Shown: in pieces, positions 18,889-28,231 of the stretch
Numbering within the stretch: the stretch's first letter is position 1
Layout of the letters: the number at the start of each line of letters is the position of its first letter
From: Enterococcus wangshanyuanii
GTDB taxonomy: Bacteria; Bacillota; Bacilli; Lactobacillales; Enterococcaceae
Direction of reading: 5' to 3'
Assembly: GCF_002197645.1 (NCBI RefSeq)
Contig: NZ_CP021874.1
Coordinates: forward strand, 2,852,001-2,916,000
DNA length: 64,000 bases
The notes under the pieces: generated by a model
Databases searched by the model: none
Seen by the model: the letters and a program-made list of their open reading frames with translations, nothing else
What the model was told of the DNA's origin: nothing
Translations under genes and position numbers: made by a program

Positions 18889-19326
18889 GTGGAAAAGCTA
18901 TCTAAAGAAGAGTTGAAAGAAAAATTAACAGATATTGAATACGCGGTTACGCAAGAGAACGCAACAGAGCGTCCATTCTCAGGTAAGTATGATGATTTTT
19001 ATCAAGACGGAATCTATGTAGATCTCGTTAGCGGAGAACCCCTCTTTAGCTCAACTGATAAATACGATGCAGGTTGCGGCTGGCCTTCATTTACTCATCC
19101 CATAGAAAAGCGCGGAGTCAAGGAAAAAGCCGATTTTTCACTAGGGATGCATCGAGTCGAAGTGCGCAGTAAAGAAGCAGATTCGCATTTAGGACATGTG
19201 TTCACAGACGGACCGCAAGATCAAGGAGGCCTCCGTTATTGTATCAATGCAGCAGCCTTAAGATTTGTTCCAGTAGAAAAGTTAGATGAAGAAGGATATG
19301 GAGAGTATAAATCTTTATTCGAATGA
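18889..19326 (+). CDS. msrB: Peptide-methionine (R)-S-oxide reductase MsrB
   Basis: 145 residues. The catalytic cysteine lies in [11 protein letters not shown], with substrate-pocket motifs [20 protein letters not shown] and SHLGHVF. The two CXXC zinc motifs of many MsrB proteins are absent, as in other lactic acid bacteria. It reduces the R-epimer of methionine sulfoxide in proteins. I take the GTG at 18889 as start, with AAGGA upstream at somewhat long spacing. It is monocistronic and followed by a dispersed repeat that also supplies its terminator. Confidence 0.95.
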   Translation: MEKLSKEELKEKLTDIEYAVTQENATERPFSGKYDDFYQDGIYVDLVSGEPLFSSTDKYDAGCGWPSFTHPIEKRGVKEKADFSLGMHRVEVRSKEADSHLGHVFTDGPQDQGGLRYCINAAALRFVPVEKLDEEGYGEYKSLFE

Positions 19327-19331
19327 TCAAT

Positions 19332-19602
19332 AAAAAGAGGCTGGGACAGAATGAGATGCGCCCTAAAAGTTGTACGTGAAACTACAATTTTTTGGGGTCA
19401 CATCAGAAGTGTTCAACTCCGAGAACCAAGTAGGTACTGTGCAACACTGTTTATCTGCGACGAGTCTTTGACGAGAAAGCATCAACTCATTCTTCGTTGT
19501 GTTTTACAGTAATAAGAAGGAGTTACTTCTGCTTCTACCATTTATTCGTTTTAAAGAGGACTAGGTCGTAACTCGTAGAGTTATGTCCCAGTCCTCTTTT
19601 TT
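19332..19602. repeat. MITE-like dispersed repeat, copy 1 (with 50-odd bp insert)
   Basis: This is the same element as at 63374-63587. It starts AAAAAGAGGCTGGGACAGAA and ends TATGTCCCAGTCCTCTTTTTT, so the ends are about 17-bp imperfect inverted repeats. The shared body runs from GTGTTCAACTCCGAG to the terminal hairpin (ACTCGTAGAGTTATG). This copy has an extra block of roughly 54 bases after GGGACAGAA, which itself forms a stem (CCCTAAAAGTTGTA / TACAATTTTTTGGGG). It encodes no protein. The terminal hairpin plus T run should terminate msrB. Confidence 0.85.
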
Positions 19603-19733
19603 TATCTTTTCATATCGCTTGTTATTTTATATATGACTAAAACAGTTGCTATTCTGGCTTCTTTTTAGTATTATAAGAATATTCAAAATATTAAAATTTG
19701 AAAAGAAAATTATTATTTATTAAGGAGAATAAG

Positions 19734-21407
19734 ATGAAAAAATCGAAAATGACTAAATTAATTAGTGTTATGATGCTGTCGACACTTGTTTTAGCAGCAT
19801 GTGGAGGCGGTGGGAAAACCGATTCAACAGGTAGCAGTAATGGAAATAAAAAAGCTAGTGGGGAACAGCTTTTTAGAGTAGTTGTACAACAAGAAATGCC
19901 AAGTGCTGATTTATCAGTCGCAACGAATACAATTAGTTTTTCAGCGCTAAACAATGTCTATGAAGGGCTGTATCGTTTAGATGAAAATAGTAAACCTCAG
20001 CCGGCTGGTGCAATTGAAATGGCTGAAAAAAGTGATGATGGACTGACATATAAATTCAAACTTAGAGAAGATGCTAAATGGTCTAACGGAGATCCTGTAG
20101 TGGCAGCAGATTATGTCTATGGCTGGCAACGTACGGCAGATCCTAAAACTGCAGCAGAATATGCCTACATGTTTGAACTAGTTAAAAACGGAGCAGATGT
20201 CTCTGCAGGTAAAAAAGGGCTTGATGAGCTTGGAATCAAAGCTAACGGCGATCATGAATTAGAAGTAACGTTGGAGCAAACGACTCCTTATTTTGATTAC
20301 TTACTCGCTTTCCCGTCATTTTTCCCGCAAAATAAAAAAGTAGTGGAAGAACAAGGGAAAGACTACGCAACAAAGAGTGAAGCTTCTGTTTATAATGGTC
20401 CATTCACTTTGACTGACTTTGACGGTCCAGGTACAGATACAGAATGGTCATATACGAAAAATGATCAATACTGGGATAAAGACACTGTTCAATTGGATAA
20501 AATCGAAGTAAAAGTGGTTAAAGAAGCACCGACCTCTCTAAACTTATTCCAAGATGGTCAGACAGATGATGTGATTCTAAGTGGTGAACTGGCTCAACAA
20601 ATGGCGGATGATCCACAATTAGTCATCCAAAAAGAAGCTCGTACTTCTTACTTGGAATTTAATCAAAGAGATGCAGATTCTCCGTATCATAATGAGAACT
20701 TAAGAAAAGCAATCTCTTACTCGATCGACCGGGATGCTGTTGTTGACCGTATCTTAGGTGATGGATCTATTGCCTCAACAGGATTAGTCCCAGAAGGCAT
20801 GTCATTTTCACCAAAAGAGAATAAAGACTTCGCAGAAGAAAACAAAGGAATCTTAAAAGCGGACAAAGAACAAGCCAAAAAATATTGGGAAGCCGCGAAA
20901 AAAGAGTTGGGGATCGATTCATTCAAGTTTGATATCGTTGGAGACGACACAGATTCTACGAAAAAAATCCTTGAATATATCCAAGGTGCTGTGAAAGAAA
21001 ACTTAGACGGTGTGGATGTAACTGTAACAAATGTACCATTTACGGTGCGTTTAGATCGTGGTAAAAATGGCGACTTTGAAGTGATTATGGGCGGTTGGGG
21101 CGCTGATTATGCGGACCCAAGCAGCTTTACTGATTTATTTGTAACAGGCGGCGCTTATAACAGAGGCCGTTACTCAAGCAAAGAATATGATGCATTAGTT
21201 GAAGCTTCTGGTAAGACAAATGCAGGAGATCCTGAAAAACGTTGGGATGATATGGTTCAAGCTGAAAAAATAATCCTTGATGAGATGGGTGTTGCCCCTG
21301 TTTATCAAAAAGCGGAAGCTCACCTACGAAATTCAAAAGTCAAAGGTGTCGTTGCACATGGTGCTGGCGCAACCTACGATTATAAATGGACGTATATTTC
21401 TGAATAA
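19734..21407 (+). CDS. Oligopeptide ABC transporter substrate-binding lipoprotein (OppA family)
   Basis: 557 residues from ATG 19734 (AAGGAG upstream; the earlier TTG is not supported). A lipoprotein signal ends LSTLVLAAC, with the cysteine as lipidation site. The mature part matches extracellular peptide-binding proteins of the SBP_bac_5 family (GLTYKFKLREDAKWSNGDPV; AISYSIDRDAVVDRILG; WGADYADPSSF). It should capture peptides outside the membrane for an ATP-driven permease. No permease genes adjoin, so it is an orphan binding protein that must share a transporter encoded elsewhere. Enterococcal relatives include pheromone-binding proteins, but specificity is not visible. Confidence 0.93.
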   Translation: MKKSKMTKLISVMMLSTLVLAACGGGGKTDSTGSSNGNKKASGEQLFRVVVQQEMPSADLSVATNTISFSALNNVYEGLYRLDENSKPQPAGAIEMAEKSDDGLTYKFKLREDAKWSNGDPVVAADYVYGWQRTADPKTAAEYAYMFELVKNGADVSAGKKGLDELGIKANGDHELEVTLEQTTPYFDYLLAFPSFFPQNKKVVEEQGKDYATKSEASVYNGPFTLTDFDGPGTDTEWSYTKNDQYWDKDTVQLDKIEVKVVKEAPTSLNLFQDGQTDDVILSGELAQQMADDPQLVIQKEARTSYLEFNQRDADSPYHNENLRKAISYSIDRDAVVDRILGDGSIASTGLVPEGMSFSPKENKDFAEENKGILKADKEQAKKYWEAAKKELGIDSFKFDIVGDDTDSTKKILEYIQGAVKENLDGVDVTVTNVPFTVRLDRGKNGDFEVIMGGWGADYADPSSFTDLFVTGGAYNRGRYSSKEYDALVEASGKTNAGDPEKRWDDMVQAEKIILDEMGVAPVYQKAEAHLRNSKVKGVVAHGAGATYDYKWTYISE

Positions 21408-21422
21408 CGACGAAACAATGAG

Positions 21423-21464
21423 CTTGCTTAAAGATCTTGAATCTTTAAGCAAGTTTATTTTATT
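21423..21464 (+). terminator. Terminator of the peptide-binding lipoprotein gene
   Basis: CTTGCTTAAAGAT and ATCTTTAAGCAAG form a perfect 13-bp stem with a five-base loop, followed by TTTATTTTATTT. Confidence 0.92.
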
Positions 21465-21597
21465 TAGAGGAGTGAGGGTGCCTTTTGGCGCTACAGCTTT
21501 TCCTTAAGTTGTGTTAGAATGGAAACGTATGTGCGTGCCAAACGCAAAAAATGTGGTGAACAGCTTATTACATTCCCCCACTCAGAAAGGTGAAATT

Positions 21598-22209
21598 ATG
21601 TACGAATATATCCTTGGTAAAGTGACCTTTATCAGTCCTTATTATATTGTTATGGAGACAAACGGCATCGGCTATCAAATCTCAGTAGGCAATCCTTATC
21701 GCTATTCAGGAAAAACAGAGCAAGAAATCAAAATCTATGTCCATCAAGTTATTCGTGAAGACGCTCATACCTTATACGGTTTTAGTGATCTAGACGAGAA
21801 ACAGCTCTTTTTGAAATTGATCAGCGTTTCAGGGATTGGACCAAAAAGTGCGCTGGCGATCATGGCATCTGAAGATCATGGCGGTTTGATCAATGCGATA
21901 GAAAGTGAAGACGCGAAATATCTGACAAAATTCCCAGGAGTAGGGAAAAAGACTGCACAACAAATGGTTTTAGATTTGAAAGGAAAACTTGGGGAATTAG
22001 AGACATCAGACGTCGCGGTTGAAGCGATGACCCAGACGTCCAAAGTATCCTCAAGTAACCAAGCACTGACAGAAGCTTTAGAAGCATTAAGTGCTTTAGG
22101 CTACAGCGAAAAAGAAATCAAGCGGATCACACCTAGATTAGAAGAATTAGGCGTACAGGCGACAGACGAATATTTACGTAATGCATTGAAATTAATGATG
22201 AAGCGTTAA
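21598..22209 (+). CDS. ruvA: Holliday junction branch migration protein RuvA
   Basis: 203 residues from ATG 21598, chosen because AGAAAGGTG precedes it and the protein begins [12 protein letters not shown] as in RuvA; the frame is open further upstream without support. It has an OB-fold domain, two helix-hairpin-helix motifs ([30 protein letters not shown]) and the flexible C-terminal domain that binds RuvB. RuvA tetramers hold the four-way junction. The gene is coupled to ruvB 12 bases downstream. Confidence 0.97.
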   Translation: MYEYILGKVTFISPYYIVMETNGIGYQISVGNPYRYSGKTEQEIKIYVHQVIREDAHTLYGFSDLDEKQLFLKLISVSGIGPKSALAIMASEDHGGLINAIESEDAKYLTKFPGVGKKTAQQMVLDLKGKLGELETSDVAVEAMTQTSKVSSSNQALTEALEALSALGYSEKEIKRITPRLEELGVQATDEYLRNALKLMMKR

Positions 22210-22221
22210 GGAGGAAGAGCT

Positions 22222-23232
22222 ATGACAGAAGATGAAAGACTGCTTTCTGCACAAAGCAGTGAAGGTGAAGAATCACTGGAAAAGTCACTACGTCCGCAAT
22301 TTCTCGAACAATACATCGGTCAAGATAAGGTCAAACAAGAGCTGACGATCTATATCGAAGCCGCTCGAAGTCGTGAAGAAGCATTGGATCATACCCTTTT
22401 GTATGGACCTCCTGGTCTGGGTAAAACAACAATGGCGATGGTGATCGCCAATGAAATGCAAGTCAATATTCGAACGACTAGCGGGCCTGCGATTGAACGA
22501 GCAGGAGATCTCGTTGCTATTTTGAACGAACTGGAGCCGGGGGATGTGTTATTTATTGATGAAATCCATCGACTGCCACGACTTGTAGAAGAAATGTTGT
22601 ATTCTGCCATGGAGGATTTTTATGTGGATATCATGGTTGGGCAAGGAACAACGGCGCATCCAGTTCATTTTCCCTTACCGCCATTTACATTGATCGGTGC
22701 GACGACGAGAGCAGGAATGCTGTCAGCGCCACTTAGAGATCGATTCGGGATCATTTCTCATATGGAATATTATGAAACCAAGGATCTGAAAGAAATCGTT
22801 CAACGTTCAGCAGATATTTTTCAAACGGAGATCGTGGAAGAGGGCGCCTTTGAAATCGCCCGTCGTTCCCGTGGGACTCCGAGAATCGCTAACCGATTAT
22901 TGAAACGTGTCCGTGATTTTGCTCAAGTACAGTCTGATGGCGTGATCGACCGCTCAATTGCGGATCAAGCATTGACCTTGCTGCAAGTAGACCACGAAGG
23001 ACTAGACTATGTCGATCAAAAATTATTGAAAACGATGATTGAATTATATGGCGGCGGACCGGTTGGACTAAGTACGATAGCCGTCAATATCAGTGAAGAA
23101 ACTGAAACAGTCGAAGATATGTATGAGCCTTATCTCATTCAAAAAGGATTTATTAAAAGAACGCCAAGAGGAAGAATTGCGACGCCATTAGCATATGAAC
23201 ATTTTGGCTATGATTCTTATTACTCAGAATGA
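22222..23232 (+). CDS. ruvB: Holliday junction ATP-dependent helicase RuvB
   Basis: 336 residues. AAA+ ATPase with Walker [10 protein letters not shown], Walker [11 protein letters not shown], sensor region [20 protein letters not shown] and a C-terminal winged helix ([18 protein letters not shown]). With RuvA it drives branch migration during recombinational repair. GGAGG lies before the ATG. The gene is followed by a bidirectional terminator shared with the convergent secreted-protein gene. Confidence 0.98.
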   Translation: MTEDERLLSAQSSEGEESLEKSLRPQFLEQYIGQDKVKQELTIYIEAARSREEALDHTLLYGPPGLGKTTMAMVIANEMQVNIRTTSGPAIERAGDLVAILNELEPGDVLFIDEIHRLPRLVEEMLYSAMEDFYVDIMVGQGTTAHPVHFPLPPFTLIGATTRAGMLSAPLRDRFGIISHMEYYETKDLKEIVQRSADIFQTEIVEEGAFEIARRSRGTPRIANRLLKRVRDFAQVQSDGVIDRSIADQALTLLQVDHEGLDYVDQKLLKTMIELYGGGPVGLSTIAVNISEETETVEDMYEPYLIQKGFIKRTPRGRIATPLAYEHFGYDSYYSE

Positions 23233-23247
23233 TGAGATAACAAAAAG

Positions 23248-23296
23248 AACCCCAGTAACTACCTAACGGCGATGCCGTTGACAGTTACTGGGGTTT
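23248..23296. terminator. Bidirectional terminator, ruvB / secreted protein
   Basis: AACCCCAGTAACT pairs with AGTTACTGGGGTT, with an inner stem AACGGC/GCCGTT. Short T runs lie on each side. Confidence 0.85.
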
Positions 23297-23304
23297 TCGG
23301 TTAA

Positions 23305-24609
23305 TTAAAGCTCTGCGATATATTTGTAGTTAATTTCTAGAGGAGTTCCATTTTTTTCTGCGATAAAGTCTGTTTTATCAGCACCTTCATACGTACTTTC
23401 CGTCCAAGAGAAATCAAGTTGGAAATCATCCACTTTTACTAAAGAACCAACTTCAACATAATGAGTTTCTTCTTTGTATAATTCGTAGTTTCCTTCTAAT
23501 TGACTATCGACATAATGTCTAGTAACAACAGGAACGATATAATGTGATGATGTTCCTGAGAATACAACTTCGTGTGTACCATTTTTCTTCAATTGTGTTA
23601 CTTCGTTTTTACCTACAGCAGTTGCAGCATTTGTACGAGTACCAATAACAGTGCCGTCTTTAAATGGTTTTGCTACGTCACCTAATAGTCCGCCATCAGC
23701 TAAATAAACGCTTTCTGGTGTTGAAGACCAGTTGTAGTTAGCCATATTTGTCATATTGCGAGCAACAGTTGTGTATTGTTGTGTCAAGTTAAGCGGATCT
23801 TCATCAGAAATTTTAAAATCTGGTTTTACGTACTCTTCACGAACAACTGCCCCATTATAAGCACGCAGCATTTGTTTGTCTGCATGTAAAGCAGATAATG
23901 AGCTATTGATATCGTGAGAAATACCAGTGATTGAGCTTCCGGCATCTTCTGCTTGAATATGTGCAATGATTGAACGTGCTCCGGCAACTTTCCCTTCACC
24001 AATAACGGTAGCGCCTTTCCATGCATAGATATCACGGTAAGCGTAGATTCCTGTACCATTGCTACTTACACCTTTAAGGACAGCATCATAGTAAGGTTTG
24101 ATATCGTTGTCGCTATAAACACCGTATTCTGAACCAGAAGCCTCAACATAACCGCCTTCCATTTGGATTTCATTTTTTACGTTCAATCCAATTTTTGCAG
24201 CAGAGGCAGTAACTTTCCCTTTACCGTATTTTGTTGTTTTAAATGCTCTAAAATGTGTTCCAACATTGATCGCAACATCGTCGGTAGTATCAACGTTCAT
24301 TTCTCCGTTTCCGCGTAATTCTAATGTGTGTTTTGCATTGATTGAATTAACATTTACGGGTTTAGTATTGTTTAGAGTGATGATGATCGATGCTGAGCTG
24401 TAAATTTTCGCATCTTCGTTTAGTACATACTCCCCTTTTTTTGTTGTTAATACATTTGTTCCATCATTTTGCGTTGTAATTGTTGCTGCATACCCTTTTA
24501 AATCTGTGCTTTCAGTTAAAACTGAAGCTGCATCAGCAGATTGCCCAACAAATAGACCTAGACCTAAAGCAACAAGTGATCCACCAAGTATTTTTTTGTA
24601 ACTTATCAT
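23305..24609 (-). CDS. Secreted protein of unknown function, beta-solenoid-like
   Basis: 434 residues when started at the ATG at 24609, where AAAGGATGG gives correct spacing; the ATG at 24618 touches the ribosome site. There is a clear signal peptide (KILGGSLVALGLGLFVGQSADA). Roughly residues 60-250 consist of short repeated strands with turn residues (ELRGNGEMNVDTTDDVAI; ASGSEYGVYSDNDIK; GTGIYAYRDIYAWKGATVIG) as in right-handed beta-helix proteins. The C-terminal part (EVVFSGTSSHYIVPVVTRHY onward) looks like a separate beta domain. There is no LPXTG, WxL or lipobox, so it is probably released or held non-covalently. I do not recognise a family. Confidence 0.8.
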   Translation of the reverse strand: MISYKKILGGSLVALGLGLFVGQSADAASVLTESTDLKGYAATITTQNDGTNVLTTKKGEYVLNEDAKIYSSASIIITLNNTKPVNVNSINAKHTLELRGNGEMNVDTTDDVAINVGTHFRAFKTTKYGKGKVTASAAKIGLNVKNEIQMEGGYVEASGSEYGVYSDNDIKPYYDAVLKGVSSNGTGIYAYRDIYAWKGATVIGEGKVAGARSIIAHIQAEDAGSSITGISHDINSSLSALHADKQMLRAYNGAVVREEYVKPDFKISDEDPLNLTQQYTTVARNMTNMANYNWSSTPESVYLADGGLLGDVAKPFKDGTVIGTRTNAATAVGKNEVTQLKKNGTHEVVFSGTSSHYIVPVVTRHYVDSQLEGNYELYKEETHYVEVGSLVKVDDFQLDFSWTESTYEGADKTDFIAEKNGTPLEINYKYIAEL

Positions 24610-24895
24610 TTTATCCATCCTTTTAGATTTTTTTTGCTAAGTATGTATGTGATACTAGCAATACGTTGAATATAACATGAAGTGGGTCGTTATTCTTTTC
24701 TCTTATTTTACGGGAAGTAAGAATTACTGATAAAAAAATCTCTTTTTGTTCTTTTAAAAATCATATTTATTTTAAAAATGAAATAGATAGCTAAAGAAAT
24801 AACCCTTAACAATCTTTAAAAAGATACGTCAATTTTATATATTTTCCCCATTATTTGGTATGATGAATATATCTAAAAAAAGTGAGGACAAAACG

Positions 24896-25471
24896 ATGAG
24901 CGAAGCACAGATTACCAAAAAGGCAATTTCGTCTGCATTGATTGATTTATGCGGTCGAAAATTATTCAGCAAGATCAGTGTACAGGATATTACAAAGGAA
25001 GTTGGCTTAAACCGCCAGACATTTTATTACCATTTTACAGATAAAAATGATTTACTACGTTGGATCTATACCCATGATGCGTTGATTTATTTAGACTCGC
25101 CGGATACCAGTATCGATAATTGGGAAGAGCAAGCCTTAAAAATGCTCAAAGCGATTCAAGAAAAAAGTGATTTTTACTATAATACAGTCGATTCTGACTC
25201 TGAGATTTTAAGAACCTGTTTTTCTGAGATCACAAATAAGTTATTTATTCATTTGTTTGAACAGATGGATAAAGAAAAACAATTACTTCCAGAAGACAAA
25301 GTTTTTTATGCTCGCTTCTTTTCATATGGCTGCAGTGGCGTACTGATCGATTGGATTTTAGGTGGCTACAAAGAATCGCCATTAGAGATTGCAACACAGC
25401 TTTTTCGTTTGGCTAAAGATACTGAATTTTTCTCTTATCGTCTTTATGCACAAGAAAACGAGTTATTGTGA
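24896..25471 (+). CDS. TetR family regulator (DhaS-like)
   Basis: 191 residues from ATG 24896 (GTGAGG upstream). It has an N-terminal TetR helix-turn-helix (KISVQDITKEVGLNRQTFYYHF) and a C-terminal helical domain of the kind seen in DhaS-like regulators (ending SCGVLIDWILGGYKESP-like). It lies 108 bases before the oleate hydratase gene on the same strand, so it may control that gene in response to fatty acids. The link is inferred from position. It begins after a long AT-rich intergenic region shared with the divergent secreted-protein gene. Confidence 0.88.
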   Translation: MSEAQITKKAISSALIDLCGRKLFSKISVQDITKEVGLNRQTFYYHFTDKNDLLRWIYTHDALIYLDSPDTSIDNWEEQALKMLKAIQEKSDFYYNTVDSDSEILRTCFSEITNKLFIHLFEQMDKEKQLLPEDKVFYARFFSYGCSGVLIDWILGGYKESPLEIATQLFRLAKDTEFFSYRLYAQENELL

Positions 25472-25579
25472 CAAAGTGCCTAGAGTGTCTAAAAAGCTGA
25501 CGGAATGGAAAGGCTATCACAAGACTTTTCAAAGGAATCATTGTACGCTAGGTTCATAAAATGAATCGGAGGGATTCTC

Positions 25580-27274
25580 ATGAAGAAAAGACATATTGGA
25601 TTAGCGGCTGCTGGTATTTTAGGAGCGGCGGTTTTAGCTAAGAAAGCAGCGACAGATAAAAAGACAAGCAAGCTCACCGAGGTAGAAGAAGAAATCAACA
25701 GCCGTTATTATGGTGACAAGCAGGTCTATCTGATCGGCGGAGGTATCGCAACGATGGCAGCGGCAGCTTACTTGATTCGCGATGCAAACTTCAGCGGTAA
25801 GAATATCCATGTGATCGAAGGTATGAAAATTCTAGGCGGCAGCAATGATGGAATCGGTACGAATGAAAAAGGCTTTGTAGCTCGTGGCGGTCGAATGCTG
25901 AATGAGGAAACCTATGAAAATTTTTGGGAACTATTTAGCAGTATTCCTTCGTTAGACTGGCCTAACCACAGTGTAACTGAAGAAATATTGAACTTTGACC
26001 ACTTACACCCAACACATGCACAGACACGTTTGGTTACAAAAGAACAAGAGATTCTTGATGCGCATACCATGGGCTTTGATAATGAAGATCGTTTGGCAAT
26101 GTCTAAATTATTAGCAACACCAGAAGAAAATTTGGATGGTGTGACGATCGAAGAATGGTTTGGTCCTCATTTCTTTGAAACCAATTTCTGGTATATGTGG
26201 CAAACGACCTTTGCTTTCCAAAAATGGAGCAGTGCATTTGAATTGCGTCGCTACATGAATCGGATGATTTTAGAATTTTCTCGAATCGATACATTGGAAG
26301 GTGTGACTCGCACACCGTTGAATCAATATGATAGTGTGATTTTACCTTTGAAAGCCTATCTCGAAAAACATGGGGTTGACTTTACCTTGAATGAAGATGT
26401 CGTGGATTTAGAATTTAAACCTGGATCTGAAATTACGGTAACCGCATTAAAACTTGGAAATGGCGAAACCATTGAATTAAATGAAGAAGATGTAGTTATC
26501 ATGACCAATGGCACAATGACCGATAGCTCAACAGAAGGAGACTGGAGTCATCCAGCACCTGAAGTGACAGAAGAATCACGTTCAGCAAGACTTTGGCGCA
26601 ACATCGCTAAGAAAAAAGCGGGTCTGGGAAATCCTGAACCATTTTTCGGGAATGAAAAAGAAACGAATTGGGAAAGCTTCACTGTGACTTGTAAAGGTGA
26701 GAAGCTATTAAAACGCATAGAAGAATTTTCAGGCAATATTCCTGGCTCAGGTGCATTGATGACCTTAAAAGATTCTAGCTGGTTGTTAAGTACTGTTGTG
26801 GCTGCACAACCACATTTTAAAAATCAAAATCCTGATACAACGATTTTCTGGGGCTATGGTATCTATACAGATAAAATCGGTGATTATGTGAAAAAACCAA
26901 TGCGCGATTGTACTGGGGAAGAGATATTCTATGAATGGATTTGCCAAATGGGCTGGCAGTCAGACTGGGAAGAAATCAAACAAGACATCGTCAATGTGAT
27001 TCCAGCATATATGCCTTATATCGACGCCCAATTTCAACCGAGAAAAATGAGTGATCGTCCATCTGTTGTACCTGAAAATAGTACAAACTTTGCAATGGTC
27101 AGTCAATTTGTTGAAATACCGAAAGATATGGTCTTCACAGAAGAGTATTCTGTTCGAGCAGCTCGAATTGCCGTATACACGCTGTTTGATATTGATAAAG
27201 AGATCATACCAGTGACACCTTATAACCGAGATCCTAAGGTCTTAGCGAAAGCGGCACAAACAATGTTTAGATAG
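25580..27274 (+). CDS. ohyA: Oleate hydratase (myosin-cross-reactive antigen family)
   Basis: 564 residues, the family length. It is an FAD enzyme that adds water to the cis double bond of oleic and related acids to give 10-hydroxystearate, detoxifying host unsaturated fatty acids. The FAD-binding motif is QVYLIGGGIATMAAAAYLIRD, followed by GGSNDGIG and RGGRMLNEETYENFWEL, all characteristic. The first 30 residues (HIGLAAAGILGAAVLAKKA) are hydrophobic and may bring the enzyme to the membrane. CGGAGGG precedes the ATG. It is preceded by a TetR gene and followed by a hairpin terminator. Confidence 0.95.
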   Translation: MKKRHIGLAAAGILGAAVLAKKAATDKKTSKLTEVEEEINSRYYGDKQVYLIGGGIATMAAAAYLIRDANFSGKNIHVIEGMKILGGSNDGIGTNEKGFVARGGRMLNEETYENFWELFSSIPSLDWPNHSVTEEILNFDHLHPTHAQTRLVTKEQEILDAHTMGFDNEDRLAMSKLLATPEENLDGVTIEEWFGPHFFETNFWYMWQTTFAFQKWSSAFELRRYMNRMILEFSRIDTLEGVTRTPLNQYDSVILPLKAYLEKHGVDFTLNEDVVDLEFKPGSEITVTALKLGNGETIELNEEDVVIMTNGTMTDSSTEGDWSHPAPEVTEESRSARLWRNIAKKKAGLGNPEPFFGNEKETNWESFTVTCKGEKLLKRIEEFSGNIPGSGALMTLKDSSWLLSTVVAAQPHFKNQNPDTTIFWGYGIYTDKIGDYVKKPMRDCTGEEIFYEWICQMGWQSDWEEIKQDIVNVIPAYMPYIDAQFQPRKMSDRPSVVPENSTNFAMVSQFVEIPKDMVFTEEYSVRAARIAVYTLFDIDKEIIPVTPYNRDPKVLAKAAQTMFR

Positions 27275-27280
27275 GAATGA

Positions 27281-27324
27281 AAGTGACTGGGATATAACGC
27301 GTAAAGTTATGTTCCAGTCACTTT
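27281..27324 (+). terminator. Hairpin terminator of ohyA, related to the dispersed repeat end
   Basis: AAGTGACTGG pairs with CCAGTCACTT, with GTTATG in the right arm. The layout copies the terminal hairpin of the repeat at 19332 and 63374 (ACTGGG..TAAC / GTTATGTCCCAGT), so it looks like a solo end of that element. Confidence 0.75.
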
Positions 27325-27373
27325 AAATTTAGACGGCTGCCTATGTTATTATAATAAAAAGAGGAGGAATAAG

Positions 27374-27835
27374 ATGAAAAAAGTACTATTTGTCTGTTTG
27401 GGAAATATTTGCCGGTCACCTATGGCAGAAGCTGTATTTAGAGAGAAAGTCAAAAATCACAGGTTGGAAAATCAGGTGCAGGTTTCTTCAGCTGCGACTA
27501 GTCGCTGGGAAGTTGGCAGGCTACCACATCAAGGTACACAAGAAATCTTAACAAAGCAGGGGATTTCTTTTAGTGGAATAAAAGCAACACAAATCAAAGA
27601 ACAGGATTTTTTGGAGTTTGATCTTCTTATTGGAATGGATGCAGAAAATGTAGTAGATCTAAAACGAATCGCACCATATGGAACGGAAAAGAAAATCCAC
27701 TTATTTATGGAAGGCGTGACTGGCAAAGAAAACATAGACGTTCCAGATCCGTATTATACTGGGGATTTCAACCAAACATACCAAATGGTCGATCAAGGGA
27801 CCGATGCATGGCTAACTTATTTGGTTAAAGAATAA
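27374..27835 (+). CDS. Low molecular weight protein tyrosine phosphatase
   Basis: 153 residues. The active-site loop VCLGNICRSPMAEAVF gives the CX5R motif at the N-terminus, and the general acid lies in DPYYTGDF near the end. It removes phosphate from protein tyrosines in the cytoplasm, or after release in some pathogens. GAGGAGG precedes the ATG. It stands alone, so its substrate cannot be guessed from neighbours. Confidence 0.94.
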   Translation: MKKVLFVCLGNICRSPMAEAVFREKVKNHRLENQVQVSSAATSRWEVGRLPHQGTQEILTKQGISFSGIKATQIKEQDFLEFDLLIGMDAENVVDLKRIAPYGTEKKIHLFMEGVTGKENIDVPDPYYTGDFNQTYQMVDQGTDAWLTYLVKE

Positions 27836-27959
27836 AAAATAGAAAAAGAAATCAAAATCTCAGACTAAAGGTGGATGTATATTTTTTATGAATCTTTTAC
27901 AATAGAAAAGTAGAGCAACAACGTAAAATGATCATTAAAAAGATTGGAGGAAATAGAAG

Positions 27960-28181
27960 ATGAAAGGCTCATATAAAACAGTTGTATTTGAGACGAGCTT
28001 GTATTATATTTTATTGGCGATAGTACTGCCCTTGATTTACACTGTTACGTATCATGTCACTTTCTTATCTGTGTTCACTACAGAATGGCTGGCAGTGACA
28101 CTATTTCTATATCCGATCGTTTTAGTTTTGTCGACCATTCGCTATGGGTATATTCGAATCAGAAAGACAAGTCATTCATAA
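27960..28181 (+). CDS. Small membrane protein, two helices
   Basis: 73 residues with two strong membrane segments (YYILLAIVLPLIYTVTYHV; WLAVTLFLYPIVLVLST) and a basic C-terminus. The ribosome site TTGGAGGAAAT gives good support that it is expressed. I do not recognise a family. It lies between the phosphatase and a bidirectional terminator facing sortase A. Confidence 0.7.
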   Translation: MKGSYKTVVFETSLYYILLAIVLPLIYTVTYHVTFLSVFTTEWLAVTLFLYPIVLVLSTIRYGYIRIRKTSHS

Positions 28182-28224
28182 AAAGACTGAAACAAAAAAT
28201 CGATCATTTTTTGTTTCAGTCTTC
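28180..28224. terminator. Bidirectional terminator facing sortase A
   Basis: AAGACTGAAACAAAAAAT and its complement form an 18-bp perfect stem with a five-base loop, with A and T runs outside. Confidence 0.93.
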
Positions 28225-28231
28225 TTTTATT

